From an uncultured Pseudomonadota bacterium (GTDB lineage: Bacteria; Pseudomonadota; Gammaproteobacteria; CAJXQU01): a stretch of 64,000 nucleotides of DNA. This document shows, piece after piece, positions 26,294-35,923 of this stretch (position 1 is the first letter of the stretch; every line of letters starts with the position of its first letter). The translations under genes and the position numbers were made by a program. Location of the stretch: contig CAJXQU010000001.1 of assembly GCA_913058255.1 (NCBI GenBank), positions 186,001 through 250,000 on the forward strand, in the 5' to 3' direction. The notes under the pieces were generated by a model, which had not been told where the DNA came from, ran no database searches, and worked only from the letters and a program-made list of their open reading frames with translations.

Positions 26294-28066
26294 ATGTTGA
26301 GCACAAGCGAATATAGAATCTTGTTAATTGAAGATGATTTAGTATATGCCGATCATCTTCGGGGTCTATTAGATATCCAGCCTACGCATGCGTTTAAGTA
26401 TGATCGAGTTTCTCTTTTTTCAGAAGCTATTAAACTCATTCGAGAGAAACATTTTGATTCTATCCTCTTAGATTTTGATCTAGAGGATATGGATAACATG
26501 GAAAGGATCTCGGAGCTTTCAAAAGAAGTCCCTGACCTACCCATCATCGGCTTAATTAATGATACAGAAGAAGAGAAAGCGAGTGATGCGATTGAATATG
26601 GCTTACAAGATCGTATTATAAAAGGTAGAAATGATGAGAATGTTATTGTCAGTAAAATTCTCTTTGCCATTCGTCGAATGGAAGCCACACAACTCAAAAA
26701 TAGCAATGAAATCATGGCGAATGAGCTAATGTTCGATACGAGAACAGGCTTGCCTAATGAACTATTATTTAAAGATCGACTAGAACAATCATTAACAAGA
26801 GCCGATCGAGATAACACATTCGTTGGACTTGTTGCCGTTCAGTTTGAACATTTCGTGTCTTTAAACGATCAATATGGTTCCAAAACTGGAGCCTCTATTC
26901 TACAAAAATCCGCAAAAATACTGAATAGTATGGTTCGTCAAGCTGATACTGTGGCGCATGTTGGAGAAAATAAATTTGTTGTCGTACTCGATAGTATCAC
27001 CTCGGCAAGTGGTGCAACTGCATTTGGGGAAAGAGTTGTTCGAGCATTCTCTCGGAAGCTACAGATAGAAGAACATAAGTTGAAGATGACTGCTAACGTA
27101 GGCATTGCGACCTATCCAGAGTGCAGAGGTTTTCATGAGTTAATCAAGGCTTCAGATTGGGCGATGAAACGTGCCGGTGATGCTGGTGGTAACCGTTATA
27201 AACTTTACTCTGATAATCTTGGTGAAGAAGCTATTTGGAAATACGGCTTAGAAAATGAGCTAGAAAAAGCACATGATCATCAGCAGTTTGAGCTTCATTA
27301 CCAGCCTCTTTTTGGGATAGAAGAAAGCAGAGTTGTTGGTTTTGAAGCATTGATTCGATGGAACCATCCAGATGAAGGGACTATGATGCCAGGAGCCTTT
27401 ATCGATGAGCTTGAAGCTTCAGAGCTGATCCTTGAAGTTGGTGAGTGGGTCCTTGATGAAGCGTGTAAGCAATTAAAGCTGTGGCAAATTAAATATCCAA
27501 CTTTAATGATGAGTATCAATTTGTCAGCACGTCAATTACAAGATCCTTATTTGTTAGAGCGAGTAAATTCAATCTTAGACAAATACAGTTTAGAAGCGCA
27601 GATGGTCGAGTTAGAAATAACAGAGAGGCAGTTAGTCGATACTGAGGATGCGATCAGTCAATATAATATCCAATCATTGAGTGACAGAGGTATTTGTCTA
27701 GCCTTAGATGATTTTGGAACGGGTTACAGCACGGAAGCCTATTTTCAAAATTTTCCTAAAGGAACTATCCACACATTAAAGATTGATCGAGCTGATATCA
27801 AAGGCATGATGGATGATGCCGAAATAGCAGAGCGCGTTGAAAGCTACATTGAATTTTCACACAAAAATGGTATACGTGTGATTGCTGAGGGTATAGAGGA
27901 AGAAGCTCAGATGAAACGTGTCCAAGAATTGGGTGTAGAGATAATGCAGGGCTATTTACTCAGTAAGCCCGTCAGCGGATCTGAGATTGAAGATGGAATG
28001 CGACGGAATGATTTCATTCTTGAGTGTAGTAAACCCACTGAGACTTTAGCGTTGATTAGTTACTAA
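26294..28066 (+). CDS. REC-GGDEF-EAL response regulator, likely c-di-GMP phosphodiesterase
   Basis: The 590-residue protein has a receiver domain (1-125) with acidic D14/D15, phosphoacceptor D60 (LLDFDLED) and K110. A GGDEF domain follows with the signature degenerated to GENKF, so no diguanylate cyclase activity is expected. The EAL domain at about 325-580 is intact: EALIRWNHP, INLSARQ, ELEITE, DDFGTGYS, LKIDR and EGIEEEAQ. It should hydrolyse c-di-GMP, perhaps controlled by phosphorylation. No histidine kinase is adjacent. It might counteract the c-di-GMP signal read by the MshE-type ATPase at 59.4-61.1 kb; this is inference. Confidence 0.93.
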   Translation: MLSTSEYRILLIEDDLVYADHLRGLLDIQPTHAFKYDRVSLFSEAIKLIREKHFDSILLDFDLEDMDNMERISELSKEVPDLPIIGLINDTEEEKASDAIEYGLQDRIIKGRNDENVIVSKILFAIRRMEATQLKNSNEIMANELMFDTRTGLPNELLFKDRLEQSLTRADRDNTFVGLVAVQFEHFVSLNDQYGSKTGASILQKSAKILNSMVRQADTVAHVGENKFVVVLDSITSASGATAFGERVVRAFSRKLQIEEHKLKMTANVGIATYPECRGFHELIKASDWAMKRAGDAGGNRYKLYSDNLGEEAIWKYGLENELEKAHDHQQFELHYQPLFGIEESRVVGFEALIRWNHPDEGTMMPGAFIDELEASELILEVGEWVLDEACKQLKLWQIKYPTLMMSINLSARQLQDPYLLERVNSILDKYSLEAQMVELEITERQLVDTEDAISQYNIQSLSDRGICLALDDFGTGYSTEAYFQNFPKGTIHTLKIDRADIKGMMDDAEIAERVESYIEFSHKNGIRVIAEGIEEEAQMKRVQELGVEIMQGYLLSKPVSGSEIEDGMRRNDFILECSKPTETLALISY

Positions 28067-28618
28067 TTATAGTATTTATAGCTAAATTTTTAGTAGCAAT
28101 AGATCATAAGGTTTCTTGATACCCGTTTTTGATAACGAAGCGGGTTGGCACTAACGAAAACGGTTTTCTTATCCTAGTCTAAATAGAATGGCTGTGATTA
28201 TTGGCTAAGGCTCTCGCTTTCTATGGTCAATAAGCTTGCGACGGCAGATGAATAAATTACATTAAAACGGCTTCGTTCCTAACCAGATAATCTCCTGTTA
28301 GGTACTTTTCTTATAATCGATGCTAGAGTGACTATATAGTGTAGATGTACTTTAGGGTGCTCAGAACACAAAGATAGCTTCAATTTAGAAGCTTACATTG
28401 TTCAGCGGAGAAGTGAACTTTGAGTGGGCAGCCTATTCAAAATGCCAGAAAACAGTGTTAAAAGTATGTTTGTGTAGAGAGTGAATTGATAATAGTCAAA
28501 CTACTGTCTCGATTGCTGGCTTTAAACGTGTATTGGATCACAAAATCAGAGTCCACCCTAGATTTAATTAGGAAATATGTTTAAAATTCAGTTAGTTCAA
28601 TGACAAACCGGATCTAAA
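28067..28618. other. Gene-free intergenic region
   Basis: About 550 bases without an open reading frame that looks coding on either strand. The sequence is AT-rich and I recognise no RNA gene, insertion-sequence end or long inverted repeat. It could hold the promoter of the TlpA-like gene or decayed coding DNA. Confidence 0.6.
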
Positions 28619-29134
28619 ATGACAAGATACGCATTTATTTTTCTTATTCTCTCTCTAGGCTTCCTCTCGTCACATACAAATGCAGAAGAATCACTCACTT
28701 CCGAAAGAGTTGTTATACAAGATTTTGTAAAAGGCTCATTAGAAGATATTAAAGAGCAATATCAAGGTAAACCTTTTATCCTTTCTTTTTGGTCAATTGA
28801 CTGCACATATTGCTTCGATGAAATGAAAATGTTCTCTTCGTTAAAAGAGAAGTATCCCGATCTGCAAGTCGTACTCGTATCAACAGATATTAATCTTGAT
28901 GATGAAACAGTACATAAAATTTTAGATGATACAGGTTTTGAAGCAGAAGAAGTTTGGGTTTTTGCAGATGAAGTACCTGAAAGACTTTATGCCGAAGTAG
29001 ATGAGAACTGGCGTGGAGAGTTACCCAATACCTTGTTTATGAATAGTAAGCACGAGTTTCAATCTGTTACGGGCGAGGTTAAGCCTGAACTTGTTGAAAA
29101 ATGGTTGCAGTACCTAAAGAAAGAAAATACCTGA
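28619..29134 (+). CDS. TlpA-like periplasmic thioredoxin-fold protein
   Basis: The 171-residue protein has a signal peptide of about 22 residues (ending SSHTNA) and a TlpA/ResA-like thioredoxin fold. The redox motif is CTYC (C62, C65) in SFWSIDCTYC. The cis-proline strand is ELPNTLFM. It would reduce or shuffle disulfides in the periplasm, for example for cytochrome c or metal-binding proteins. A TonB receptor and a Cys/His-rich secreted propeller lie 2.4-5 kb downstream and could be clients, although phaC lies between. The start follows no strong ribosome site. Confidence 0.82.
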   Translation: MTRYAFIFLILSLGFLSSHTNAEESLTSERVVIQDFVKGSLEDIKEQYQGKPFILSFWSIDCTYCFDEMKMFSSLKEKYPDLQVVLVSTDINLDDETVHKILDDTGFEAEEVWVFADEVPERLYAEVDENWRGELPNTLFMNSKHEFQSVTGEVKPELVEKWLQYLKKENT

Positions 29135-29402
29135 TCTGTAGCACCTTTTTGTAATAGGTCCCCTCACCCACTATTTAAGAAGGTTTTCTTACGAAAAGAA
29201 TAATCTTTTTTGCTTTTAAAACAATTCGTTTTCATCTCTTACTACGAGCAATTTCAGACAAATTGTGAAGTCTGAGCATAACGCTAATAACAACAATTTA
29301 TATATAGCGCTTTATTGACTATAAATAAATGTGTCTTCGCCTGTAATATGATTGTAGAAATAAACGCTTATTCTTGACTTTGTCTGTACCAATGATACAT
29401 TG

Positions 29403-29438
29403 CTGCAATGCAGCATTGCTTGATGAGAATAGTATACT
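29403..29438 (+). promoter_or_regulatory. phaC promoter with PhaR-type operator candidate
   Basis: CTGC-AAT-GCAG at 29403-29413, extended to TGCTGC-AAT-GCAGCA, fits the CTGC-N3/4-GCAG sites described for the PHA regulator PhaR. TATACT at 29433-29438 is a good -10 box 41 bases before the phaC ATG, which would place the operator over the -35 region. The rest of 29135-29478 shows no gene. Confidence 0.45.
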
Positions 29439-29478
29439 CTGGCTAGCATTGTATTGAATCGATTAAAGAGGGTTTTAA

Positions 29479-31248
29479 ATGAACAAGAATGTAGAAACAA
29501 ACAACGATACATTAGGGTTCGCTTCAAGTTCTGAAGCGTTTGCTGAGAGCTTCAAGCAGTGTGAAGAGCTTATGCGAGATTTTTCAGAACAATTTAAAAC
29601 CAAGGATATGGATCCTCTTAATCTTGGCGAGATTTATGGTGATCTATTTAAAGAAATCGCAAAAGATCCTCAAAAACTGATCGATGCAAACATGGAGTAT
29701 TGGCAAAGTGCTACGGAAATGTTTCAAGCAGCGGTAAAGACCAGTACTGAAGATGGAGATAAAACCGCACCTGTTGAGACCGACAAACGTTTTCGTCATG
29801 AATCTTGGCAGCAAGAGCCTATTTTCGATTATATCAAGAAATCATATTTGTTAGGTTCTAAATGGACTCGTGATGTAATCTCAGATCATGATGGTTTAGA
29901 TGAACAGACCTCCAGTAGAATTGAGTTTTTTACAGAACGTTTTCTTGATGCACTGTCTCCAACCAATTTTGCAATGACTAACCCTGCTGTTTTAGAAAAA
30001 GCGGCAGAAACGAACGGTCAAAGTTTAGTTGATGGTATGAAAAATATGCTTGAGGACCTTGATGTTAATTCAGGTCAGCTCAATACTAAAATGACGGATA
30101 CATCTGCATTTACTTTGGGTGAAAATATCGCGACATCGCCCGGTAAAGTTGTCTTCCAAAATAAAATGATGCAACTGATCCAATATGCGCCATCAACGGA
30201 GAAAGTTTCAAAACGGCCTCTGTTAGTTGTTCCACCTTGGATCAATAAATTTTATATTATGGATCTACAACCAAAAAATTCTTTGATTAAATGGCTCGTT
30301 GATCAAGGTCATACAGTGTTTGTAATTTCATGGGTAAACCCTGATGAAAGCTACAGAGAAACAAGCTTTGATGATTATGTTAGTGGTGGTCCGTTGGCTG
30401 CGTTAGATGCAATCGAAAAAGCAACGGGGCAGAAAGAAGTTAATGCCATTGGTTACTGTATCGGCGGTACGCTTTTGTCATCGACGCTTGCTTATATGAA
30501 AGTTAAAGACGACGATCGCATTAAGAGTGCTACGTTCTTAACGACTATGTTGGATTTCAGTGAACCCGGTGATCTTGGTGTGTTTATCAATGAATCACAG
30601 CTCGACAGCCTAAACAATAAAATGAGTGAAACAGGCTTCCTCGATGGTAAGGAAATGGCAGGTACGTTCAACTTAATGCGTGCCAATGATCTGATTTGGT
30701 CTTTCTATATAAACAGTTATTTATTAGGAAATGATCCACGTCCCTTTGATCTTTTATATTGGAACTCAGACTCCACTTGCATGCCTGCGAGTATGCATAG
30801 CTGGTATATAAAAAACTGTTATGCAGACAATAGCCTATGCAAACCTGATGCTGTGAGTATCTTAGGTGAAAAAATAGATTTTTCGAAAATAGATACACCA
30901 GCCTGCTTTGTTTCTACTGTGGAAGATCACATCGCGCCGTGGAAATCTACATATCAAGGCGCACAAATATTTTCAGGCCCAGTCCAATTTATTTTAGGTG
31001 GATCTGGTCATATTGCAGGTATCATTAACCCACCTGAAGCTAATAAATATGGTTATCAAGTGACCAAAAAATTAGCGAAAGATCCTGAAGCATGGGCGGA
31101 GAAAGCCAAAGTGAGTGAAGGTTCTTGGTGGCCTGAATGGCAGAAGTGGATCAACCCAAAAGAAGGAGCGTTAGTAAAGGCTCGTGAGCCAGGTGCAGGT
31201 AAACTAGACGTATTGGAAGAAGCTCCAGGTTCTTATGTCAAAAGCTAA
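29479..31248 (+). CDS. phaC: Class I poly(3-hydroxyalkanoate) synthase
   Basis: Polymerises 3-hydroxyacyl-CoA into polyester storage granules. The 589-residue protein is the length of class I synthases and has the alpha/beta-hydrolase core. The catalytic triad is visible: C327 in the lipase-like box GYCIGG, D483 in VEDHIAPW and H511 in GGSGHIAG. VPPWINKFYIMDLQPKNS is the conserved strand and loop before the core. The first 100 residues are variable and helical. No phaA, phaB, phasin or phaR gene is adjacent, so precursor supply must be encoded elsewhere. A strong hairpin terminator follows. Confidence 0.96.
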   Translation: MNKNVETNNDTLGFASSSEAFAESFKQCEELMRDFSEQFKTKDMDPLNLGEIYGDLFKEIAKDPQKLIDANMEYWQSATEMFQAAVKTSTEDGDKTAPVETDKRFRHESWQQEPIFDYIKKSYLLGSKWTRDVISDHDGLDEQTSSRIEFFTERFLDALSPTNFAMTNPAVLEKAAETNGQSLVDGMKNMLEDLDVNSGQLNTKMTDTSAFTLGENIATSPGKVVFQNKMMQLIQYAPSTEKVSKRPLLVVPPWINKFYIMDLQPKNSLIKWLVDQGHTVFVISWVNPDESYRETSFDDYVSGGPLAALDAIEKATGQKEVNAIGYCIGGTLLSSTLAYMKVKDDDRIKSATFLTTMLDFSEPGDLGVFINESQLDSLNNKMSETGFLDGKEMAGTFNLMRANDLIWSFYINSYLLGNDPRPFDLLYWNSDSTCMPASMHSWYIKNCYADNSLCKPDAVSILGEKIDFSKIDTPACFVSTVEDHIAPWKSTYQGAQIFSGPVQFILGGSGHIAGIINPPEANKYGYQVTKKLAKDPEAWAEKAKVSEGSWWPEWQKWINPKEGALVKAREPGAGKLDVLEEAPGSYVKS

Positions 31249-31291
31249 TCAAGCTAAGACGAGCAAGAACAGGTAAAAAGCGGTAGCTAAA

Positions 31292-31336
31292 AATGTGACT
31301 TCTAATCTTTCAAGATAGGAGTCACATTATTTTAAA
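31292..31336 (+). terminator. Intrinsic terminator after phaC
   Basis: A 13-bp stem (31292-31304 with 31316-31328, one G-T pair, 11-base loop) is followed by ATTTT. The following 210 bases to the TonB receptor hold no gene. Confidence 0.75.
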
Positions 31337-31546
31337 TCGAACACATTGAAATATAGTGTCTTCAGAAAAAATCCCTTCCTTTTTCAGGCATGAAACATTC
31401 TCAGTAAATAGCAAAAACTCATGAACTAGGCTGCGACAACGTGCCACATTCTTCTTAACATTTCTTTAACATAGAATACCCTTTCAAATTTTTAAAAAAC
31501 TCTACCTAAAAGAGTTTAATTTATAATGAAGAATAAGGGATTTTGA

Positions 31547-33820
31547 ATGAGGCGTACCGTTCTTTTATTGCTGTATCTTGTATGCTCACAGAGTATGAAC
31601 ACATATGCCGGGGATGATGTTTACGTAAACGAAACTATCGAAGTAGAAGGTAGTGAAGGCAGACTAAAAACAGATTACTCTAGCCCCTCTGTATTTGTCA
31701 CGGAAGAGCAGGTTCAACAATATAATGCCATCACCATCGATGATGTGCTTCAATATCAACCAACGTTGGTTGTACGTCGGCGATATATTGGCGATCCAAA
31801 TGCCACCTTAGGAATGCGTGGTTCAAACATGTTCCAAACCACACGTTCGATGGTCTTTGCTGATGGCTTACCATTGCATTACTTTTTACAAAGTCGCTTT
31901 TCAGGTGCTCCGCGCTGGTCTCTCGTCGCAACTGATGAGCTTGAAACTGCTGAGGTTGTCTATGGCCCCTTTAATGCCGAATACAGCGGCAATGCAATGG
32001 GTGGTGTAGTCAATATAAAAACGAAACTCCCTCAAGAAGAAACTATTCACGCTGAAGCTGGGTACTTTTATCAACCTTTCAATTACTTATCAACGGATGA
32101 AAACCTGCAAGGCAATAGGCAATTTGGATCTTACGGTAACAAGATCGGGAATCTAAGTTTTTATACATTTGTAAATCGTTTAGAAAACAAAGGTCAGCCG
32201 CAAACTTATCGAGGAGAAACACGTACCTCAATACCCAGTGGCCAACCTATTGTGTCAGGTGCAGTCAATGCCTTAGATCAACGTAGCCGTGAGATAATTT
32301 ATTTTGCTGACAGTGGTGTTGAAGACATACAAACGAACTTATTCAAAATGAAATTAGGTTATGATTTTAGTGACGATATAAAAGGCATTTTCACCATTGC
32401 ATATGAAGATCGTGAAAGAGAAACGACACCAAATAATTACCTAAGGGATGCCGCTGGAAATGTAATTTGGGGTGATGGAAGTAATCGCAGTGTAGATGCA
32501 TCTTTCAACGGGCAAGCTTTTAATGTGCGTTCTGATCGCTTTGGTGTTTCTGAATCTAACCGAGAAACGTTACTTCTTGGCGGACATTTAGAAGGTAAAT
32601 TTAATAAGCAATGGCGCTTTGATACAACGGTGAGCTACTTTGATATTCTTGAAGATGAAACCATCAGCTCAGAACTAAGCCCTCTCGATCCAAACAATAC
32701 TAATCGTGGGCGTATTACGGAATATGATGATACTGGCTGGGTGACTTATGACCTAAAGTTAGTCAATGAAGCGTTTTTAGGGAACAAGCAGTTAAATTTT
32801 TCAACCGGCTATCATTACGAAAATTATTCTTTAAATATTCAACAGCACAATTCTAATAATTTTCGTTCCGCCAGTCGTGACTCTGCTCGATCAGTGACGG
32901 GTGGAGAAACGACAACGCATGCTATTTTTAGCCAAATAGGTTGGAAATTTAAACCAAGCTGGGATGCCGCTTTTGGTTTACGTTATGAGGATTGGACAGC
33001 AGAAGATGGATATTCAAACACGGGAACGTTAGATAGAACTTCTGATCAACCTGATCGTGACGACAGTGCCTTATCACCAAAATTTTCGATGGCCTACTCT
33101 CCTCGGAATTGGACATTCCGCTATTCATTAGCAAAAGCCTATCGTTTTGCTATTGTTGAGGAACTCTACAAAAATGTATCATCTTTCAACTCCACTACGA
33201 TAGCAGACAGTAGCCTCAGTCCAGAAGAGGGTTTACACCATAACTTCTTGATCAAGTACACAACACCGAATGGGTTTAGTAGCTTGAACATCTTTAGAGA
33301 TGATATCGATGATGTGATCTTCAATGCAGAATCCGTTGCAGATTCAGTTACTACTTTTTTAAATATCGATAGAGTTGTTACAAATGGAATTGAGTTTGCA
33401 ATGGAACGTCGTCGAATCCAGAACTCTGCTTTTGATGTGAGCTTTAATGTGACATGGATGGATGCAAAGATTAAAGCATTCAGAAGCAATACAGCTTTAG
33501 AAGGCAATGATATGCCAAGATTACCAGAATGGCGGGCTAATCTATTTACGACATATCATGTGACGGATGCATGGGATCTATCTCTAGGCGCACGTTACCA
33601 AAGTGACTCTTTCGGACGGCTTGATAACACAGATACTGAAGAGGGTGTTTTCGGCGCACAGGATAAGTTTTTAATGTTCAACTTTAAGACAGTTTATCGC
33701 CCAGCATCATTTGATGGTACGGTTGCATTTGGTATTGATAATCTCACTGATGATGAAGCATTCGTGCACCACCCTTATCCACAGAGGACATTCTTTCTTG
33801 AAGCTACCGTTACTTATTAA
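31547..33820 (+). CDS. TonB-dependent outer membrane receptor
   Basis: Ligand-gated beta-barrel that imports a scarce substrate with energy from TonB. The 757-residue protein has a signal peptide (cleavage near NTYAGD), a plug domain (about 45-160: SVFVTEEQVQQYNAITIDDVL, MRGSNMF, VEVVYGPFNAEYSGNAMGG-like) and a 22-strand-type barrel ending in the aromatic-terminated ATVTY. The substrate cannot be read from sequence. A secreted Asp-box propeller gene overlaps its 3' end, so the two are co-translated and probably act on one substrate. No clear Fur box was found upstream. Confidence 0.93.
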   Translation: MRRTVLLLLYLVCSQSMNTYAGDDVYVNETIEVEGSEGRLKTDYSSPSVFVTEEQVQQYNAITIDDVLQYQPTLVVRRRYIGDPNATLGMRGSNMFQTTRSMVFADGLPLHYFLQSRFSGAPRWSLVATDELETAEVVYGPFNAEYSGNAMGGVVNIKTKLPQEETIHAEAGYFYQPFNYLSTDENLQGNRQFGSYGNKIGNLSFYTFVNRLENKGQPQTYRGETRTSIPSGQPIVSGAVNALDQRSREIIYFADSGVEDIQTNLFKMKLGYDFSDDIKGIFTIAYEDRERETTPNNYLRDAAGNVIWGDGSNRSVDASFNGQAFNVRSDRFGVSESNRETLLLGGHLEGKFNKQWRFDTTVSYFDILEDETISSELSPLDPNNTNRGRITEYDDTGWVTYDLKLVNEAFLGNKQLNFSTGYHYENYSLNIQQHNSNNFRSASRDSARSVTGGETTTHAIFSQIGWKFKPSWDAAFGLRYEDWTAEDGYSNTGTLDRTSDQPDRDDSALSPKFSMAYSPRNWTFRYSLAKAYRFAIVEELYKNVSSFNSTTIADSSLSPEEGLHHNFLIKYTTPNGFSSLNIFRDDIDDVIFNAESVADSVTTFLNIDRVVTNGIEFAMERRRIQNSAFDVSFNVTWMDAKIKAFRSNTALEGNDMPRLPEWRANLFTTYHVTDAWDLSLGARYQSDSFGRLDNTDTEEGVFGAQDKFLMFNFKTVYRPASFDGTVAFGIDNLTDDEAFVHHPYPQRTFFLEATVTY

Positions 33821-35033
33821 ATGGGCACCAATATGTGCGCTATTGCTTTCGACAATGCCCCTGATTGCAATAGCTGCACATCCTCATCACGAACATGAAA
33901 AAAATATATCTTTATGCAGTGAAGGTATAGTGGATCCAGATATAAGGTGCTCGAAATTTGTGACAACGGACTTTGATCTGAATGAACGTTTATGGCTAGC
34001 CTGGTATTTTAATGGCCATGTTTATACACAGTATTCGGATGACTTAGGGGAAAGCCTCAGCAAGCCCGTTAAGGTAAATAAAACGCCAGAAAAAATCGAT
34101 GACTCTGGTGAAGATCGCGTAAAGATTGCTTTTGGACAACAAGGTGAAATTTACCTTGCTTGGACCATGAAAACGCCGAGAAAGTACACCGGCCACATTC
34201 GATTCAGTCGATCAATCAATGGGGGACAATTTTTTTCTAACCCTATCACCATCGATGATGATGAATTTGAATCGCACAGATTTGCAGCAATGCAAACTAA
34301 TCAAAACGGAGATATTTATTTAGCATGGTTGGACAAGCGCGATCTATTCCGAGCCAAGGCTAAAAAACAGAATTATGTTGGTTCAGCGGTTTACTTTACA
34401 CGTTCAACCGATCAGGGAGAGACTTTTTTAGCGAATAAAAAAATAGCTGATCACAGTTGTGAATGTTGCCGCGTATCGATGGAAATAGATAAAACCGGAG
34501 TGCCTGTTATTTTATGGCGTCATGTGTTTGAAAACTCGATGCGTGATCATGCCATTACACGGTTTGATGACGAGACAACATCAGGTGAAATTATTCGTGT
34601 TAGTGAAGACGAATGGTCGATCAAAGCCTGCCCACATCATGGGCCTGATTTGAAATCTGATCCATCAGGGAACCAGCACGTCGTTTGGTTTTCTAATAGT
34701 AAAAAACGCCAAGGTCTGTTTTACGCAAACCTGCAAGCTGAACAAAATAGTTTTAATGAGCCTCTTCCCTTTGGAAATCCTAAAACTGCAAGCCATCCCT
34801 ACTTGAGCAGTCAAGGTACTAATCTTTACTTGGTCTGGACGGCTTATGAAAATGACAAAATGAAACTGTATTTAAAACAGTCACCAGATAGTGGTAAAAG
34901 TTGGGGCGAAGAAAAGGTTATAGCAGAATCAAGTGGTGCAACAGATTATGCTTTTCTGATCAAAAAAGACGATGGCATTTTTGTTTCTTGGCATACTCGA
35001 CAACAAGGTTTGATCATTAAGAAAGTTAATTGA
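33798..35033 (+). CDS. Secreted Asp-box beta-propeller (sialidase-like) with Cys/His motifs
   Basis: The protein of about 411 residues has a signal peptide (MKLPLLIKWAPICALLLSTM) and then HPHHEHE (28-34). At least four Asp-box-like motifs (SDDLGESL, SINGGQFF, STDQGETF, SPDSGKSW) mark a BNR/sialidase-type propeller. Two unusual motifs stand out: SCECC (C221, C223, C224) and ACPHHGP (C278, H280, H281). These suggest a bound metal or disulfides rather than glycosidase action. No clear sialidase arginine triad is seen. I chose TTG 33798 because the longer frame (ATG 33711) lies within the receptor gene and would bury the signal peptide. The TTG start overlaps the receptor stop by 23 bases. Confidence 0.75.
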   Translation: MKLPLLIKWAPICALLLSTMPLIAIAAHPHHEHEKNISLCSEGIVDPDIRCSKFVTTDFDLNERLWLAWYFNGHVYTQYSDDLGESLSKPVKVNKTPEKIDDSGEDRVKIAFGQQGEIYLAWTMKTPRKYTGHIRFSRSINGGQFFSNPITIDDDEFESHRFAAMQTNQNGDIYLAWLDKRDLFRAKAKKQNYVGSAVYFTRSTDQGETFLANKKIADHSCECCRVSMEIDKTGVPVILWRHVFENSMRDHAITRFDDETTSGEIIRVSEDEWSIKACPHHGPDLKSDPSGNQHVVWFSNSKKRQGLFYANLQAEQNSFNEPLPFGNPKTASHPYLSSQGTNLYLVWTAYENDKMKLYLKQSPDSGKSWGEEKVIAESSGATDYAFLIKKDDGIFVSWHTRQQGLIIKKVN

Positions 35034-35053
35034 AATTTAAGAAGCCGTTCATC

Positions 35054-35923
35054 TTAACTCTCTTGTAGTAATAACCTTAAGTTTTGAATAGATTCTTTTG
35101 AGGCTGTGCCCTGTTCATGGGAAAGATCAAGAGCAACACGCCCCAGAGATTTGTATAGATCAGCAACATCAGGTGACGCAGAGAGTGAATTTATTTGTCG
35201 TTTAACAAGCTCATAATCTCCTCTTGCGATAGGGCCTGTTAATGCTTTCACAGATCCCAATTTGAAATTATTATCTATCGTTTCTCTCACCAATGGTTCG
35301 ATAACTTTCATAGCGATGTCTTTTGAAACCCCTGCTTGAGAGTAAACTTTTGTTCCGAGCGCTAAGAGTGCCGTTATATAATTACAGACGAATACATTGG
35401 CCGCGTGATACTCAGTTTTATGTTCTGCATCGATATTAAAAATTTCCGCTCCAATAGATTCAAATGTAGGGAGAAGTATTTCTAATGCTGGCTCGTCACC
35501 TTCGATACCACAAAATGTGCCTTGGAAGTCGTTAATAGCTAAGCTTGGATCGGCAAAACTTTTTACAGGATGAATGCTCGCAACATAAATATTCTGATCA
35601 AGAATCTCACTTAATGTAGTAGAAGCAAGTGAGCCGCTACAGTGAAAAATTATATCACCTGCTTTGAGCAGATTAGAACCTAATAAGGCATGGCAAGAAT
35701 TAATAATGTGATCATCTGGTGTAGCGATTAAATAGACATCAGCAGGCCTCATCATTTCGAGATGATTAATCGCCTCGCCAGTACCTATGAAGTTGACGGC
35801 TTTTTCTGCGCTTTCTATGGAACGTGTGAGAATATTTTGGATTGAAAAACTATTGTTTTTATTCCAAAGATAAGCCAATGTTTTACCCACATGACCACAA
35901 CCAATAATATTTAAAGTATTCAT
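35054..35923 (-). CDS. Rossmann-fold and DUF2520 domain protein
   Basis: The 289-residue protein begins with an NAD(P)-binding motif NIIGCGHVGKTLA, then YLIATPDDHI and HCSGSLASTTL, as in the ProC-like N-domain. The C-terminal half is the helical DUF2520 domain (AANVFVCNYITALLAL, GPIARGD). It is likely an NADP-dependent oxidoreductase with unknown substrate. Its start overlaps the stop of the ABC exporter gene by four bases (ATGA-type), so the two are co-translated. Confidence 0.85.
   Translation of the reverse strand: MNTLNIIGCGHVGKTLAYLWNKNNSFSIQNILTRSIESAEKAVNFIGTGEAINHLEMMRPADVYLIATPDDHIINSCHALLGSNLLKAGDIIFHCSGSLASTTLSEILDQNIYVASIHPVKSFADPSLAINDFQGTFCGIEGDEPALEILLPTFESIGAEIFNIDAEHKTEYHAANVFVCNYITALLALGTKVYSQAGVSKDIAMKVIEPLVRETIDNNFKLGSVKALTGPIARGDYELVKRQINSLSASPDVADLYKSLGRVALDLSHEQGTASKESIQNLRLLLQES

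Noticed and set aside
28067-28618. Possible transposon remnant in the gene-free region
   Set aside because: No terminal inverted repeats, target duplication or transposase-like translation could be found.
33711-33797. Longer N-terminus for the propeller protein from ATG 33711
   Set aside because: The extra residues lie wholly inside the receptor gene and would put a hydrophilic stretch before the signal peptide. TTG 33798 gives a normal signal peptide.
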